Source: Arthrobacter sp. H16F315
GTDB taxonomy: Bacteria > Actinomycetota > Actinomycetes > Actinomycetales > Micrococcaceae
Assembly: GCF_024124825.1 (NCBI RefSeq)
Contig: NZ_JAMXSS010000002.1
Location: 248,001 to 312,000 of the forward strand
Length of the DNA: 64,000 bases
Reading direction: 5' to 3'
Shown here: positions 10,506 through 21,480 of the stretch, piece after piece
Layout: each line of letters opens with the position of its first letter
How positions within the stretch are numbered: position 1 is the first letter of the stretch
Program-made: the position numbers and the translations under genes
Notes under the pieces: generated by a model
Seen by the model: only the letters and a program-made list of their open reading frames with translations
The model's database searches: none
What the model was told of the DNA's origin: nothing

Positions 10506-10885
10506 AGTTCGCCGCCATTCTTGGACGCGTAGTCCTGTGCGGAGAGCAACGGGCCCTCTGATTCCGCGGCCACCTTGAAGAGCCAGCCTGCGCCGTAAGG
10601 ATCGTTGTTGATCAGCGCCGGGTCGTCGATAACGGCGGGGTTGATCTCGGTGACCTCGCCGGTGACGGGGGCGTAGAGGTCCGAGACCGATTTGGTGGAC
10701 TCAACCTCGCCGCAGGTCTCCCCTGCCGTCACCGCGGCACCAACTTCGGGCAGGTCCACGTAAACGATGTCGCCGAGGGCATCCGTGGCGACGGCGGAGA
10801 TGCCGATGGAGACAACGTTCCCGGCCTCCCGCGCAACCCACTCGTGCTCGTCGGAGTACTGCAGTTCAGGAGCTACTTTTGCCAT
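10502..10885 (-). CDS. gcvH: Glycine cleavage system H protein
   Basis: Lipoyl carrier of the glycine cleavage complex, shuttling the aminomethyl group from GcvP to GcvT. The lipoylation site is Lys65 in [18 protein letters not shown]. The lead-in SDEHEWV is typical, and length 127 is normal. About 98 bases separate it from gcvT, and its stop overlaps the glyA start. Confidence 0.97.
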   Translation of the reverse strand: MAKVAPELQYSDEHEWVAREAGNVVSIGISAVATDALGDIVYVDLPEVGAAVTAGETCGEVESTKSVSDLYAPVTGEVTEINPAVIDDPALINNDPYGAGWLFKVAAESEGPLLSAQDYASKNGGEL

Positions 10886-10983
10886 GTGCTTTTCCTAAGT
10901 CTTGGAGTGGTCGTTGGTGCTAAATCGATTTGTTGCCCGGTTACGTACGTGCCGGAGCCGGTTCCCGCCAGGAACCAGCGGGA

Positions 10984-12132
10984 CTATTTTTGGCGCTTGT
11001 AGAAAGGCAGTGCCACAACTTCGAAAGCTTCGGTCTTGCCGCGCAGGTCGATGTCCAACGCCGTGCCGGGTTCGGTGCACTCGACGTCGACGTAGGCCAT
11101 CGCGACCGGGTAGCCCAAGGTGGGGCTGGGCTGGCCGGAGGTGACTACGCCCACCGTGGCACCGTCCTTCAGGACCGGGTAGTGTCCGCGGCCGGCCCGG
11201 CGGCCGAGGCCCTTGAGCCCAACCAGCCTGCGGCCCGTTGTGGCACCTGCGCCGGCTTCCTTTTTTGCCGCCAGGGCCGCCTTGCCAACGAAGTCCCCTT
11301 CTTTGGAGAGCGCCACAACCGGGCCCAGTCCGGCGGCGAACGGGTCGCCCTCAAGGGAGAGCTCATTGCCGTAAAGCGGCATCCCGGCCTCGAGCCGGAG
11401 CGAGTCGCGGGACGCAAGCCCGGCAGGCGTCAGTTCGCCCTCCTCGGCGATGGCGACGAGCGCCTGCCAAAGGGCTGCCGCGTCGCCGTTCCCGACGAAG
11501 ATCTCGAAGCCGTCCTCACCGGTGTAGCCGGTGCGGGCCAGCAGAAGTTCCTCGCCGGCGCCGCCAAACATCACGGGAACGTCGACGGCGGCGTAGTACT
11601 TCAGGCCGGTCACCAGTTCGTGCTGAGCGGCCGGAACCAGCCGCAGCAGGATCTCCTGCGCCTTCGGACCCTGTACCGCGATCAGTGCGGTCTCCGCTGA
11701 GGCGTCGCGCACCACAACGTCAAACCCGGATGCCCGTTCGGCCAGGGCCGCGGCGACGACCTTCGCGTTGCCGGCGTTGGGGACCACAAGGAACTTGTCG
11801 GTGCCGGCGCCCCCGGCCGGACGGCGATAAGTGATGAGGTCGTCGATGATGCCGCCGTCCTCGTTGCAGATCAGCGAGTACTTTGCCTTGCCCACCGCCA
11901 TCGCGGAGATCTTGCCGACCAGTGCGTAATCCAGGAAGGCGGCTGCGTCCGGACCGGTGACCCAGACTTCGCCCATGTGGGAGAGGTCGTACAGGCCCGC
12001 AGACGTGCGGACGGCGTGGTGCTCGGCGAGTTCGGAGCTGTACTTGAGGGGCATCTGCCAGCCGCCGAAGTCCGTGAAGGAAGCGCCGAGCTTTTTGTGC
12101 TCTTCGTACAGTGCCGTGTAGTTCTCAGTCAT
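10984..12132 (-). CDS. gcvT: Glycine cleavage system T protein (aminomethyltransferase)
   Basis: Transfers the methylene group from the aminomethyl-lipoyl H protein to tetrahydrofolate, releasing ammonia. The fold is recognisable from FTDFGGWQMPLKYSSELAEH, YDLSHMGEVWVTGPDA, RTGYTGEDGFEIFV and the substrate loop AGLASRDSLRLEAGMPLYGNE. Length 382 is standard. It starts 12 bases after gcvP ends. Confidence 0.97.
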   Translation of the reverse strand: MTENYTALYEEHKKLGASFTDFGGWQMPLKYSSELAEHHAVRTSAGLYDLSHMGEVWVTGPDAAAFLDYALVGKISAMAVGKAKYSLICNEDGGIIDDLITYRRPAGGAGTDKFLVVPNAGNAKVVAAALAERASGFDVVVRDASAETALIAVQGPKAQEILLRLVPAAQHELVTGLKYYAAVDVPVMFGGAGEELLLARTGYTGEDGFEIFVGNGDAAALWQALVAIAEEGELTPAGLASRDSLRLEAGMPLYGNELSLEGDPFAAGLGPVVALSKEGDFVGKAALAAKKEAGAGATTGRRLVGLKGLGRRAGRGHYPVLKDGATVGVVTSGQPSPTLGYPVAMAYVDVECTEPGTALDIDLRGKTEAFEVVALPFYKRQK

Positions 12133-12144
12133 CGTTGGCTGTCC

Positions 12145-15048
<2,904 letters not shown>

Positions 15049-15104
15049 AAGGAACTCCATCACTAAGGCGGCGCAGGGTACGCCGCATTGATTCGGGTTC
15101 CTCC

Positions 15105-15315
15105 CCGCTCTGTATTGGACCTGAGAGTTTCCGCGCAGCCCTGCTCTCGCAGGTCTCCGCTTGCACCGTCGGTGAGCACAGCATGTCAAAGGACAGCCTG
15201 CTACTTTCCAGAGTTGCCTTGCCGCGGCGGTACATGGGCCTGAGAGATTCCTGGGGAGGGTTTGCTCCTACGGCGCCTGCTTGTACCTACTTGCAGAACT
15301 CTCCCGCCGCAGATC
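15105..15315 (-). ncRNA. Tandem glycine riboswitch (gcvT RNA element)
   Basis: Two consecutive glycine aptamers lie in the gcvP leader, read on the minus strand. The first (about 15312 down to 15230) has the closing helix GGGAGAG / CTCTCAGG and the core GCCGTAGGAGCAA. The second (about 15215 down to 15110) has ACTCTGGAAAG, the core CCGACGGTGCAAGC and a closing AACTCTCAGG. Core and flanking helices match the known class. Glycine riboswitches usually switch gcv operons on when glycine is plentiful. The expression platform between 15105 and the gcvP start was not resolved. Confidence 0.93.
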
Positions 15316-15485
15316 AAAGGCATATTCAATTTCTCGTGACCGCAGTCACAGCTTCCATTGTCCTATGCCCGGCCCCGGTCCGCAAACTCCCGACGCCGCC
15401 GGCACGAAGTCGCGGGTGAGCTGCGAGATCGCCGCAAACTTCCGGCGACCTCGAGCGCTTCCGGCGATTTCGGCGCGGAGCCGCC

Positions 15486-16025
15486 TCAGCCGCGAAGCCG
15501 GTCGACGGCGGCGAGAAGGCTCTCGAGATCCGCAGCGACCTCCGGCATCGGACCGCCGGGGCCACGGGCAAGCATGGCATTGAAGTACAGGCCGTCCCCC
15601 ATGTACAGGACCGCCTTGGCCATCGCCGGCCCGACGTCGCCCGCGAGCAACTCCAGCCAGCTCGCCTGCGCGGCGGCAAATCGCTGGAGGGCCTCTTCGT
15701 GCGCCACTTCGGCCAGCCGGGTCGCCGCCACAAAGACCCGGTCCAGGGGAGTGCCCGCCCACAGGGAGGACTTGATGAAGTAGGCCGCGGCCCCTTCCGG
15801 CGCATCAGCCATCGCCCCAAGGTCTTGTGCCAGCAAGCCGTCCAAACGCTCCAGGAGCATCGAGACCATCGCTTCCTTGGTCGGGAAGTGATAGAGCAGC
15901 CCACCCTTGGAGACGCCGGCGAGTTTGGCCACGGCGTCCAGGGTGGCGGCACGCTCGCCTTCTTCGATAAGCAGGGTTTCGAAGGCGTCAAGGACGGCTT
16001 CGCGGGCAACTGGTTTTCTGGCCAT
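15486..16025 (-). CDS. TetR family transcriptional regulator
   Basis: Repressor-type protein of 179 residues. The N-terminal helix-turn-helix reads ATLDAVAKLAGVSKGGLLYHFPTKEAM (positions about 26-52; only the family pattern is cited here), followed by a C-terminal ligand domain of the TetR_C type. It is divergent from an MFS efflux gene with a palindrome between them, the classical arrangement for an efflux repressor. The inducing compound cannot be told from sequence. Confidence 0.9.
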   Translation of the reverse strand: MARKPVAREAVLDAFETLLIEEGERAATLDAVAKLAGVSKGGLLYHFPTKEAMVSMLLERLDGLLAQDLGAMADAPEGAAAYFIKSSLWAGTPLDRVFVAATRLAEVAHEEALQRFAAAQASWLELLAGDVGPAMAKAVLYMGDGLYFNAMLARGPGGPMPEVAADLESLLAAVDRLRG

Positions 16026-16074
16026 GGTTCCTATCTTGCCCGGTGCCCGGACCGGGTTCTGGTTGACACTTCTT

Positions 16075-16100
16075 AACTGTACCGTCTGGACGGTATAGTT
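16075..16100. promoter_or_regulatory. Palindromic operator between the TetR and MFS genes
   Basis: AACTGTACCGTCT followed by GGACGGTATAGTT forms a 26-base palindrome with a single mismatch pair. It lies 6 bases before the MFS start codon and about 50 bases before the TetR start. A TTGACA hexamer is at 16063-16068 and a TATAGT at 16094-16099, but they are 25 bases apart, so they may not form one promoter. Binding by the adjacent TetR protein is inferred from position. Confidence 0.7.
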
Positions 16101-16106
16101 ATCTCC

Positions 16107-17708
16107 ATGAGCAACACATCAATCAGCCACAACAGCACCAGAGCGCTCGGCACACAGCCCGGCGACACAGCAGCCATCGCGCCGCCGCGCGAGCCCTGGC
16201 GTGACTGGCTGGCGCTGGCGCTGCTGATGTTCCCGGTGCTGCTGGTGGCGGTGGACAACACGGCCCTGACCTTCGCGTTGTCGTCGATCGCCCGGAGCCT
16301 GGACGCCTCCGGGATCCAGCTGCTGTGGATTGTGGACACCTACCCCTTGGTGCTGGCCGGCCTGCTCGTGGCAATGGGCAGCCTGGGCGACAGAATCGGC
16401 CGCCGTCGGCTGCTGTTCATCGGCAGCACCGGATTCGCGGCTGTCTCCACGGTCACCGCCTTTGCTCCAAGCGCCGAGTGGCTCATCGCCGGCCGGGCGG
16501 GGCTCGGGTTCTTCGGCGCCATGCTGATGCCCTCCACCCTTTCGCTGATCCGCAACATCTTCCCTCAGCCCAACCGTCGACGGCTCGCGGTGGCCATCTG
16601 GGCTGCGGGTTTCTCCGGCGGCGCAGCGCTCGGCCCGATCTTCGGCGGCTGGCTCGTGGAGAACTTCTGGTGGGGCGCCATCCTGCTGGTCGCGGTGCCG
16701 ATCATCCTGCCGCTGTTGGCGCTCGGTCCGCTCCTCGTTCCGGAATCCCGCGATCCGCATCCGGGCCGTGTGGACGTGCCGAGCGTACTGCTGTCCCTGC
16801 TGGTGATGGTTCCGGTGGTCTACGGCATCAAGGAAGTCGCCACACACGGGCTTGCTCCCGCTCCGCTGGCCATCACCGCCGGCGGCCTGCTGATGGGCTA
16901 CGTCTTTGTCCGACGCCAGCGTGCCCTGATGCAGGGCGGCGGAAATGCACCCCTCCTGGACATCAGCCTGTTCAGCAACAGCGTCTTCAGCACCGCGATT
17001 ACGGCGAATGTGCTTGCGCTGTTCTCCTTCAACGGCTTCATCCTGTTCCTGGCCCAGCATCTGCAGCTGCTCGAGGGCCAGTCCCCCTCCGAATCCGGCG
17101 TCGCGCTTGTGCCGGCACTTATCGCCACGGTTGTCTCAGGCCTGCTGGTGGTCCCGCTCGTGCGGAAGGTGCGCCCCGGTTTTGTGGTGGCCGGGGGGCT
17201 GCTCCTGAGCGCCGCGGGGTATTGCCTGGTCGCGTTTGGCAATCACAACAACGGGCCTGCCCTTCTGCTGGCCGCACTGCTGGTCCTGTGCCTGGGCGTA
17301 GGCTCGGCGGAAACCATCTCCAACGACCTGATCCTCGGCGCCGTCCCGGCCGAGAAATCCGGCGCAGCCGCCGCGATCTCGGAGACCGGCTATGAGATCG
17401 GATCCTTGCTGGGAACAGCCGTGCTCGGCTCCATCCTGACAGCCTCCTACCAGCACAACCTCCGGCTTCCCGCCGGCGTCGCCGAGACGGCGCCGGCGGG
17501 CGCAACGGCCCAGGCCGCCGAAACACTCGCCGGCGCCATAGAACTAGCCAACACGCTGCCTGGACCCTTGGGCGCAGCAGTGACAGCGGCCGCCCGGACG
17601 GCGTTCGATTCCGGCGTCCACGTCACTGCGGCCATCACGATGGTGCTGATGGCAGGCACAGCTGTCCTGGCCGCCGTCGTCCTGCGCAAGGTGCCAAAGG
17701 CGAAATAG
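16107..17708 (+). CDS. MFS multidrug efflux transporter (DHA2, 14-helix, QacA/SmvA-like)
   Basis: Integral membrane proton antiporter of 533 residues with about 14 helices. Markers are LVAVDNTALTFALSSIARSL in helix 1, MGSLGDRIGRRRLL (MFS motif A) after helix 2, and AGFSGGAALGPIFGGWLVE (motif C, antiporters) in helix 5. The family exports cationic dyes, biocides or drugs; the real substrate is unknown. It is controlled, by inference, by the divergent TetR regulator. Confidence 0.9.
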   Translation: MSNTSISHNSTRALGTQPGDTAAIAPPREPWRDWLALALLMFPVLLVAVDNTALTFALSSIARSLDASGIQLLWIVDTYPLVLAGLLVAMGSLGDRIGRRRLLFIGSTGFAAVSTVTAFAPSAEWLIAGRAGLGFFGAMLMPSTLSLIRNIFPQPNRRRLAVAIWAAGFSGGAALGPIFGGWLVENFWWGAILLVAVPIILPLLALGPLLVPESRDPHPGRVDVPSVLLSLLVMVPVVYGIKEVATHGLAPAPLAITAGGLLMGYVFVRRQRALMQGGGNAPLLDISLFSNSVFSTAITANVLALFSFNGFILFLAQHLQLLEGQSPSESGVALVPALIATVVSGLLVVPLVRKVRPGFVVAGGLLLSAAGYCLVAFGNHNNGPALLLAALLVLCLGVGSAETISNDLILGAVPAEKSGAAAAISETGYEIGSLLGTAVLGSILTASYQHNLRLPAGVAETAPAGATAQAAETLAGAIELANTLPGPLGAAVTAAARTAFDSGVHVTAAITMVLMAGTAVLAAVVLRKVPKAK

Positions 17709-17722
17709 CCGGACCGGGAGCG

Positions 17723-18202
17723 CTACTTGCCTTCCGGGGTCGTAACGCTGGCGCTGGCCCGCATGGTCTCCGCGTTAACCATCCAGGCGTACTGCTCAAG
17801 CTTGGCGATGAATGCGTGCAGCAGGTCCGCCGTTGTGGGGTCTTCTTCATCGACTTCGTCGTGGACCTTGCGCATGGTGCCCACGGCAGCCTCCAAGGCC
17901 GCCACGATCCGCTCAATGGCGTCCTTGGTGTTGATCAGTCCGGTTGGGAATTCCGCGAGAGCCGTGGACTTTGACACCGTGGAGCTCCGGCCATCCGGCA
18001 GCGCATGGAGGGCACGCATACGCTCGGCCAGATCATCAGCGAATTCTCGGGCCGCGTCAATGATTTCGTCCAGCTGCAGGTGCAGGTCCCGGAAGTTTGT
18101 CCCGACGATATTCCAGTGCGCTTGCTTGCCCTGGACATGCAGTTCAATCAGGTCTACGAGCACTGCCTGAAGATTGGCGGTGAGGGTCGGTGAAGCTTTC
18201 AT
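17723..18202 (-). CDS. dps: Dps-family ferritin-like DNA-binding/stress protein
   Basis: Forms dodecamers that oxidise and store iron and protect DNA. The inter-subunit ferroxidase ligands are visible in GKQAHWNIVGTNFRDLHLQLDEI (His near residue 29 and the following Asp and Glu). Length 159 is normal for the family. It is tail to tail with the MFS gene (14 bases). Confidence 0.92.
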   Translation of the reverse strand: MKASPTLTANLQAVLVDLIELHVQGKQAHWNIVGTNFRDLHLQLDEIIDAAREFADDLAERMRALHALPDGRSSTVSKSTALAEFPTGLINTKDAIERIVAALEAAVGTMRKVHDEVDEEDPTTADLLHAFIAKLEQYAWMVNAETMRASASVTTPEGK

Positions 18203-18351
18203 ACGTCCTCCTGAGTAGGTCCGGTACCGTTGCGTCCGATGTTTCCGACGCTACCCCAGGGCGCAGTCCGGGAGCCACGGTCCCGCCGAAATTTCTCCGT
18301 TAGCTTACTAAGCTGGCTTACTAGCACTCGGGTGCAGGGTTGCGTGATGGC

Positions 18352-19170
18352 TCAGACAGCTTGGTTGAGCACCGGCCCGGTCGGATACAGGGTCCTGGTG
18401 ATGCCCCCCGCCGTGGCTTCAGCAAGCTGGGAGAGGTAGTCGTTACGGCGCCGCGGCGTGATCCTGGACTGGGGCTCGAAAGCCTCCCCGGGATGGTCCG
18501 TGTAGTGGGCGGTCAGTCCGTCCCGCATCAACCGGATGGCCTCGGAGCGCTGCTGGGAGACCGCCGCATGGGTGGATCCTAGTTCCGCGGCCAATTCCTT
18601 GACGGTCCGGTCCCCGAAGTAGATCTCTTCCACCACGTAGCGCATCCGCTCGGGGAGGGACTTGACCGCTGCACGGAGGTACTGGAGGCGCTCATCCGCT
18701 AGTACAGAGTGCTCCGGGGTCATGGTTTCGGCAGCCAGCGTGTCAACGACGGCTTCGTCCAGCGGCGTCAGCGTGCGGGAAGCATCGGACAGCGCCGCCT
18801 CCACAACACTCTGCTGGACACCCAGTGCCGCGGCGATCTCGTCAACGCTGGGCTTTCGGCCCAGGGCGGCGGCGAGGGTCTCCTGGACCGACATGGTTTC
18901 TTTCATCCGGCGGCGCGCTGAGCGGGTGGCCCAGTCGCTTGCACGCATCTCATCAGCAAATGCGCCGAGGATGCGCCGGCGCGCGAATGCGCCGAACGGC
19001 ACGCCGAGGTCCGGGTTGAAGGAGTCAGCAGAAGTGATCAGGGCGATGGCACCAGCAGACGCCAGGTCATCACGGGAGAGGTGTGAAGCCTTTGAGCACA
19101 AGTCAGAGACGAGGTAGCCCACCAGCGGAAGATGCTGTGTGACCATCTCGTTGCGTTCCACGCGATTCAA
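18352..19170 (-). CDS. fliA: Flagellar-type sigma factor (FliA/SigD/WhiG-like sigma-28)
   Basis: Alternative sigma factor of 272 residues. Region 2 is seen in DLASAGAIALITSADSFNP and VPFGAFARRRILGAFADEMR, region 3 in the following 60 residues, and region 4 in LPERMRYVVEEIYFGDRTVKE plus ELGSTHAAVSQQRSEAIRLM. Region 1.1 is absent, as in FliA. The start is TTG at 19170, with GGGGGGA about seven bases ahead; GTG at 19161 is possible. Five promoter-like sites in the flagellar genes fit the binding preference of this sigma class. No flgM anti-sigma gene was found in the window. Confidence 0.9.
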   Translation of the reverse strand: MNRVERNEMVTQHLPLVGYLVSDLCSKASHLSRDDLASAGAIALITSADSFNPDLGVPFGAFARRRILGAFADEMRASDWATRSARRRMKETMSVQETLAAALGRKPSVDEIAAALGVQQSVVEAALSDASRTLTPLDEAVVDTLAAETMTPEHSVLADERLQYLRAAVKSLPERMRYVVEEIYFGDRTVKELAAELGSTHAAVSQQRSEAIRLMRDGLTAHYTDHPGEAFEPQSRITPRRRNDYLSQLAEATAGGITRTLYPTGPVLNQAV

Positions 19171-19395
19171 TAGAGTGTCCCCCCATGAGACGGGTTACAA
19201 AAGGCTTAAAAGACCAAGAGCCGCACCCAAAAAATGGGCCCCGCGCTCCCCCATGGAAGTCGGTATTCACGGCCCGGGCGCAGCACCCAAGACGAAACTT
19301 ATCACCTCATCCAGATTCCGCGTGTAATCTCAGGACAATGCTTGGGTGAAATTGCGGTAACGCTTCACAGTCGGGGCGGCAAGGGAAGAGAGCCC
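19171..19395. other. Divergent intergenic region, sigma gene / flgN-like gene
   Basis: About 225 bases between the flagellar sigma gene (minus) and the second flgN-like gene (plus). It contains AGGGAAGAG before the plus-strand ATG. No clear match to the TAAC, 15 bases, GCCGATAR pattern was found, so the promoters here are unassigned. Confidence 0.4.
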
Positions 19396-19916
19396 ATGGG
19401 TGCAGGCGAACTTTCGGCAGCTCTCTGGCAGGAGTGCCGCCAGTTGGAACTGCTGATGTTCAGGCTTGAGACGCAGCGGCTTCATGTCCTGGCCGGCAAC
19501 ATCGAGTGGCTGAGGTTTACGGCCTCCGACGTGGAGAGCGCTCTGGACCGTTTGCGTTTTGAAGCTTTGGCCCGAAGTGTTGAATCGGCTGTTGTCGCTG
19601 CGGACTGGGGCCAGCCTGCTGAAGCGCTGCTGAGCGAGCTGATTGCTGCGGCGCCCCGGGGCCGTGGCCGGAAATCCTGGCCGGGCATTTGACCGCCCTG
19701 CGCGAACTGCTTCAGCTGCTGAAGGACGAGACGCGCACCGGGCAGGAGTTGCTTGCGGAACTCCGCCGCACCGCCGCACCCGGCGGAGCCGGGCCTGATA
19801 GCAGCGGGGAGCTTGCCGAGCTGACGCGGTCGGGAAATATTGAGCGCGCCCTCGCTGTGATGCACGGGACGGCGCAACCGTTCCTTTCCGACTACCTCCG
19901 TGACGTTCCCGGCTGA
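19396..19916 (+). CDS. FlgN-like flagellar chaperone, second copy (frameshifted)
   Basis: Helical protein of about 173 residues after repair, clearly paralogous to the flgN product at 46.5 kb. Both share ELSA.LW near the N-terminus, the EAAVVA or ESAVVA stretch followed by W-G, and APxGPWxEIL..HLTA. The break is at AAAP/GPWPEILAGHLTAL; one C missing in the C4 run at 19654-19657 restores a single frame. FlgN chaperones the hook-filament junction proteins FlgK and FlgL; what a second copy serves is unknown. It is tail to tail with csrA. Confidence 0.7.
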
Positions 19917-19943
19917 TGCCTGCTGCCACAGAACCGCCGCTGA

Positions 19944-20204
19944 CTACTCGCTGCCCCCGGCCGGTATTGCCGGCCGGGCTTTCGGAAGCAACCCGCGGAG
20001 GGCATCCTCAGCGTCCGGCCCGGCATTGGCTGCGGCCAGGTTGGCCAAGGCGATCGCCTCGACGACTTCTTTGCGCTGGATCGAAATTCCACGCGGGGCG
20101 TCAATCCCGATCCGGACACCATCACCGCGCCCTTCCAAGACCGTGATGACGATCCCGTCGCCAATCATGATCTGTTCGCCCGGCTTGCGTGTTAGTACCA
20201 GCAT
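19944..20204 (-). CDS. csrA: Carbon storage regulator CsrA (RNA-binding)
   Basis: Dimeric RNA-binding protein that represses translation at GGA motifs. The conserved body is MLVLTRKPGEQIMIGD, then RIGIDAPRGISIQRKEV with the RNA-contacting Arg/Ile/Arg residues. At 86 residues it is longer than the usual 61-75 because of an Ala-rich C-terminal tail. Last gene of the fliM-to-flhF operon. With fliW elsewhere in the cluster and GGA sites in the fliC leader, flagellin mRNA is its likely target. Confidence 0.95.
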   Translation of the reverse strand: MLVLTRKPGEQIMIGDGIVITVLEGRGDGVRIGIDAPRGISIQRKEVVEAIALANLAAANAGPDAEDALRGLLPKARPAIPAGGSE

Positions 20205-20263
20205 GCTCTCAATCTACCCTTCGTTGGGGGTGGCGGAGGACTAGTCCGGGATGCCCGCCCGTG

Positions 20264-21480
20264 TCAGAGGTGCGCAACCCGGGCCTGCCGTGCGTCGATC
20301 CAGCCCACGGGCAATTCGAGGGCATTAATGGTTTCCGGAGTGTCGGTCTCGGTTGCTCCGATGACAGCGACGGCGTCGATGTGCAGCTGGGCGGCGAGGA
20401 CGTTGACCCAGCGCTCGGTGTCTTCCGGCTTGCGCCCGGCATCAACGACGACCCAGACCTGGTCGGCGGCGAGCGCAGCGATCGGGTGGATCCGGGCCGC
20501 CGCATCGCCGGAACGGCCCACACCAAATGCTACGAGGACAGTCCGGTCCATCAGCACGGCCTGCGCGCGGGCTGCCGTTGCGCTCTGGCGCCCGTCCACG
20601 TGCAGGTGGCCATATGCGGACAGCTGCCCTCCGGTGCGCACATCGGCGCCGCCCGCTGCGGTGGACATGGCCAGCGCGGTGTCGAGGGCGTCCTCGCCGA
20701 GGCCGATAAGCACCACCAGGTCCCCGACGCCGGACAGCGGTTCGGGAGCCCGGTAGGCGCCGTGAAACCTTGGCGACGGCGACGGCGCAACGGTCCCGGG
20801 CAACACCAGGATGTCCTCGGTGACACCGCCTCCGAAGTTGTCCTCAGCAGCCGATCCGGGCGCCGGGATTACGGGTACTGCGGGCGGCGCCTGGCGCGGT
20901 GGCAGCCGGTCCGGGACGCGCAGCCCGGCGCCGAGCTGCGCAAGCACTTCGGCAAAGTCCGGCGATTCGGTGGATACCCCGGGGTTTCCCTGCCGATGCA
21001 GCGTCATTTCCGCTGCATCGGCTTCTTCCAGCAGTGCTGCTATCGCCGTGGATTCAAGCTGATGGGACCGGGCCGCGGGCACGTCCATAAACCCGGCCTC
21101 GGGACTTTCTGCCCGCGCCGCCGCTGGTGCCGGCGCGGCGGGTGTCGCCGGTGGTGCTGGCGCGGCGGGTGCTGGCGCGGCGGGTGCCGGCGCGGCAGCT
21201 GACCGGCCAAAAACAGCGCGGAGCGGTCCCCTGCCGCCTGACCGTCCCGGCGGGATCGCGTCCTGTACAAGCTCGGCCGTGAAGACATTCGTTCCGGTGA
21301 CCTCGGATTCCGCGGGCACCTCGATCACTGCTTCGTAGTGGTCGCCGGCAAACAATCCGGCGATGCCCGGGCTGATGACGCGGTCGGCGGAGATAATGCG
21401 GGCCTTGGGACCGTGCTGCAGCTGCGCCTTGAGCCGGATCTCGTCCAGCGATGCTCCCTTTGCCGATAGCGGTTCGGCAT
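20264..21480 (-). CDS. FlhF-like protein with degenerate GTPase domain
   Basis: The 5' part reads SLDEIRLKAQLQHGPKARII, then ISPGIAGLFAGDHYEAVIEV, matching the FlhF N-terminal domain. An Ala/Pro-rich linker follows, then a C-terminal domain shaped like the FlhF NG GTPase. Where FlhF has the P-loop GxxGxGKTT, this protein has LIGLGEDALDTA with no Lys-Thr. The C-terminus VIGATETDTPETINAL / LPVGWIDARQARV parallels the FlhF TKLDE and LPVSYLTTGQ region. Nucleotide binding is therefore doubtful. It reads in one frame from flhA without a stop. An internal ATG at 21480 with GGAG nine bases ahead is a likely true start if one base is missing near 21463. Confidence 0.6.

Noticed and set aside
9024-10532. 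Long plus-strand frame opposite glyA
   Set aside because: Complement of the well-conserved glyA; no homology pattern of its own.
19359-19385. TAAC, 15 bases, CGGCAAGG before the second flgN-like gene as a sixth sigma-28-type promoter
   Set aside because: The -35 and spacing fit, but the -10 octamer matches GCCGATAA poorly.
21458-21470. GCCGATAG on the plus strand at the flhA/flhF junction
   Set aside because: Wrong strand for the operon and no -35 partner.
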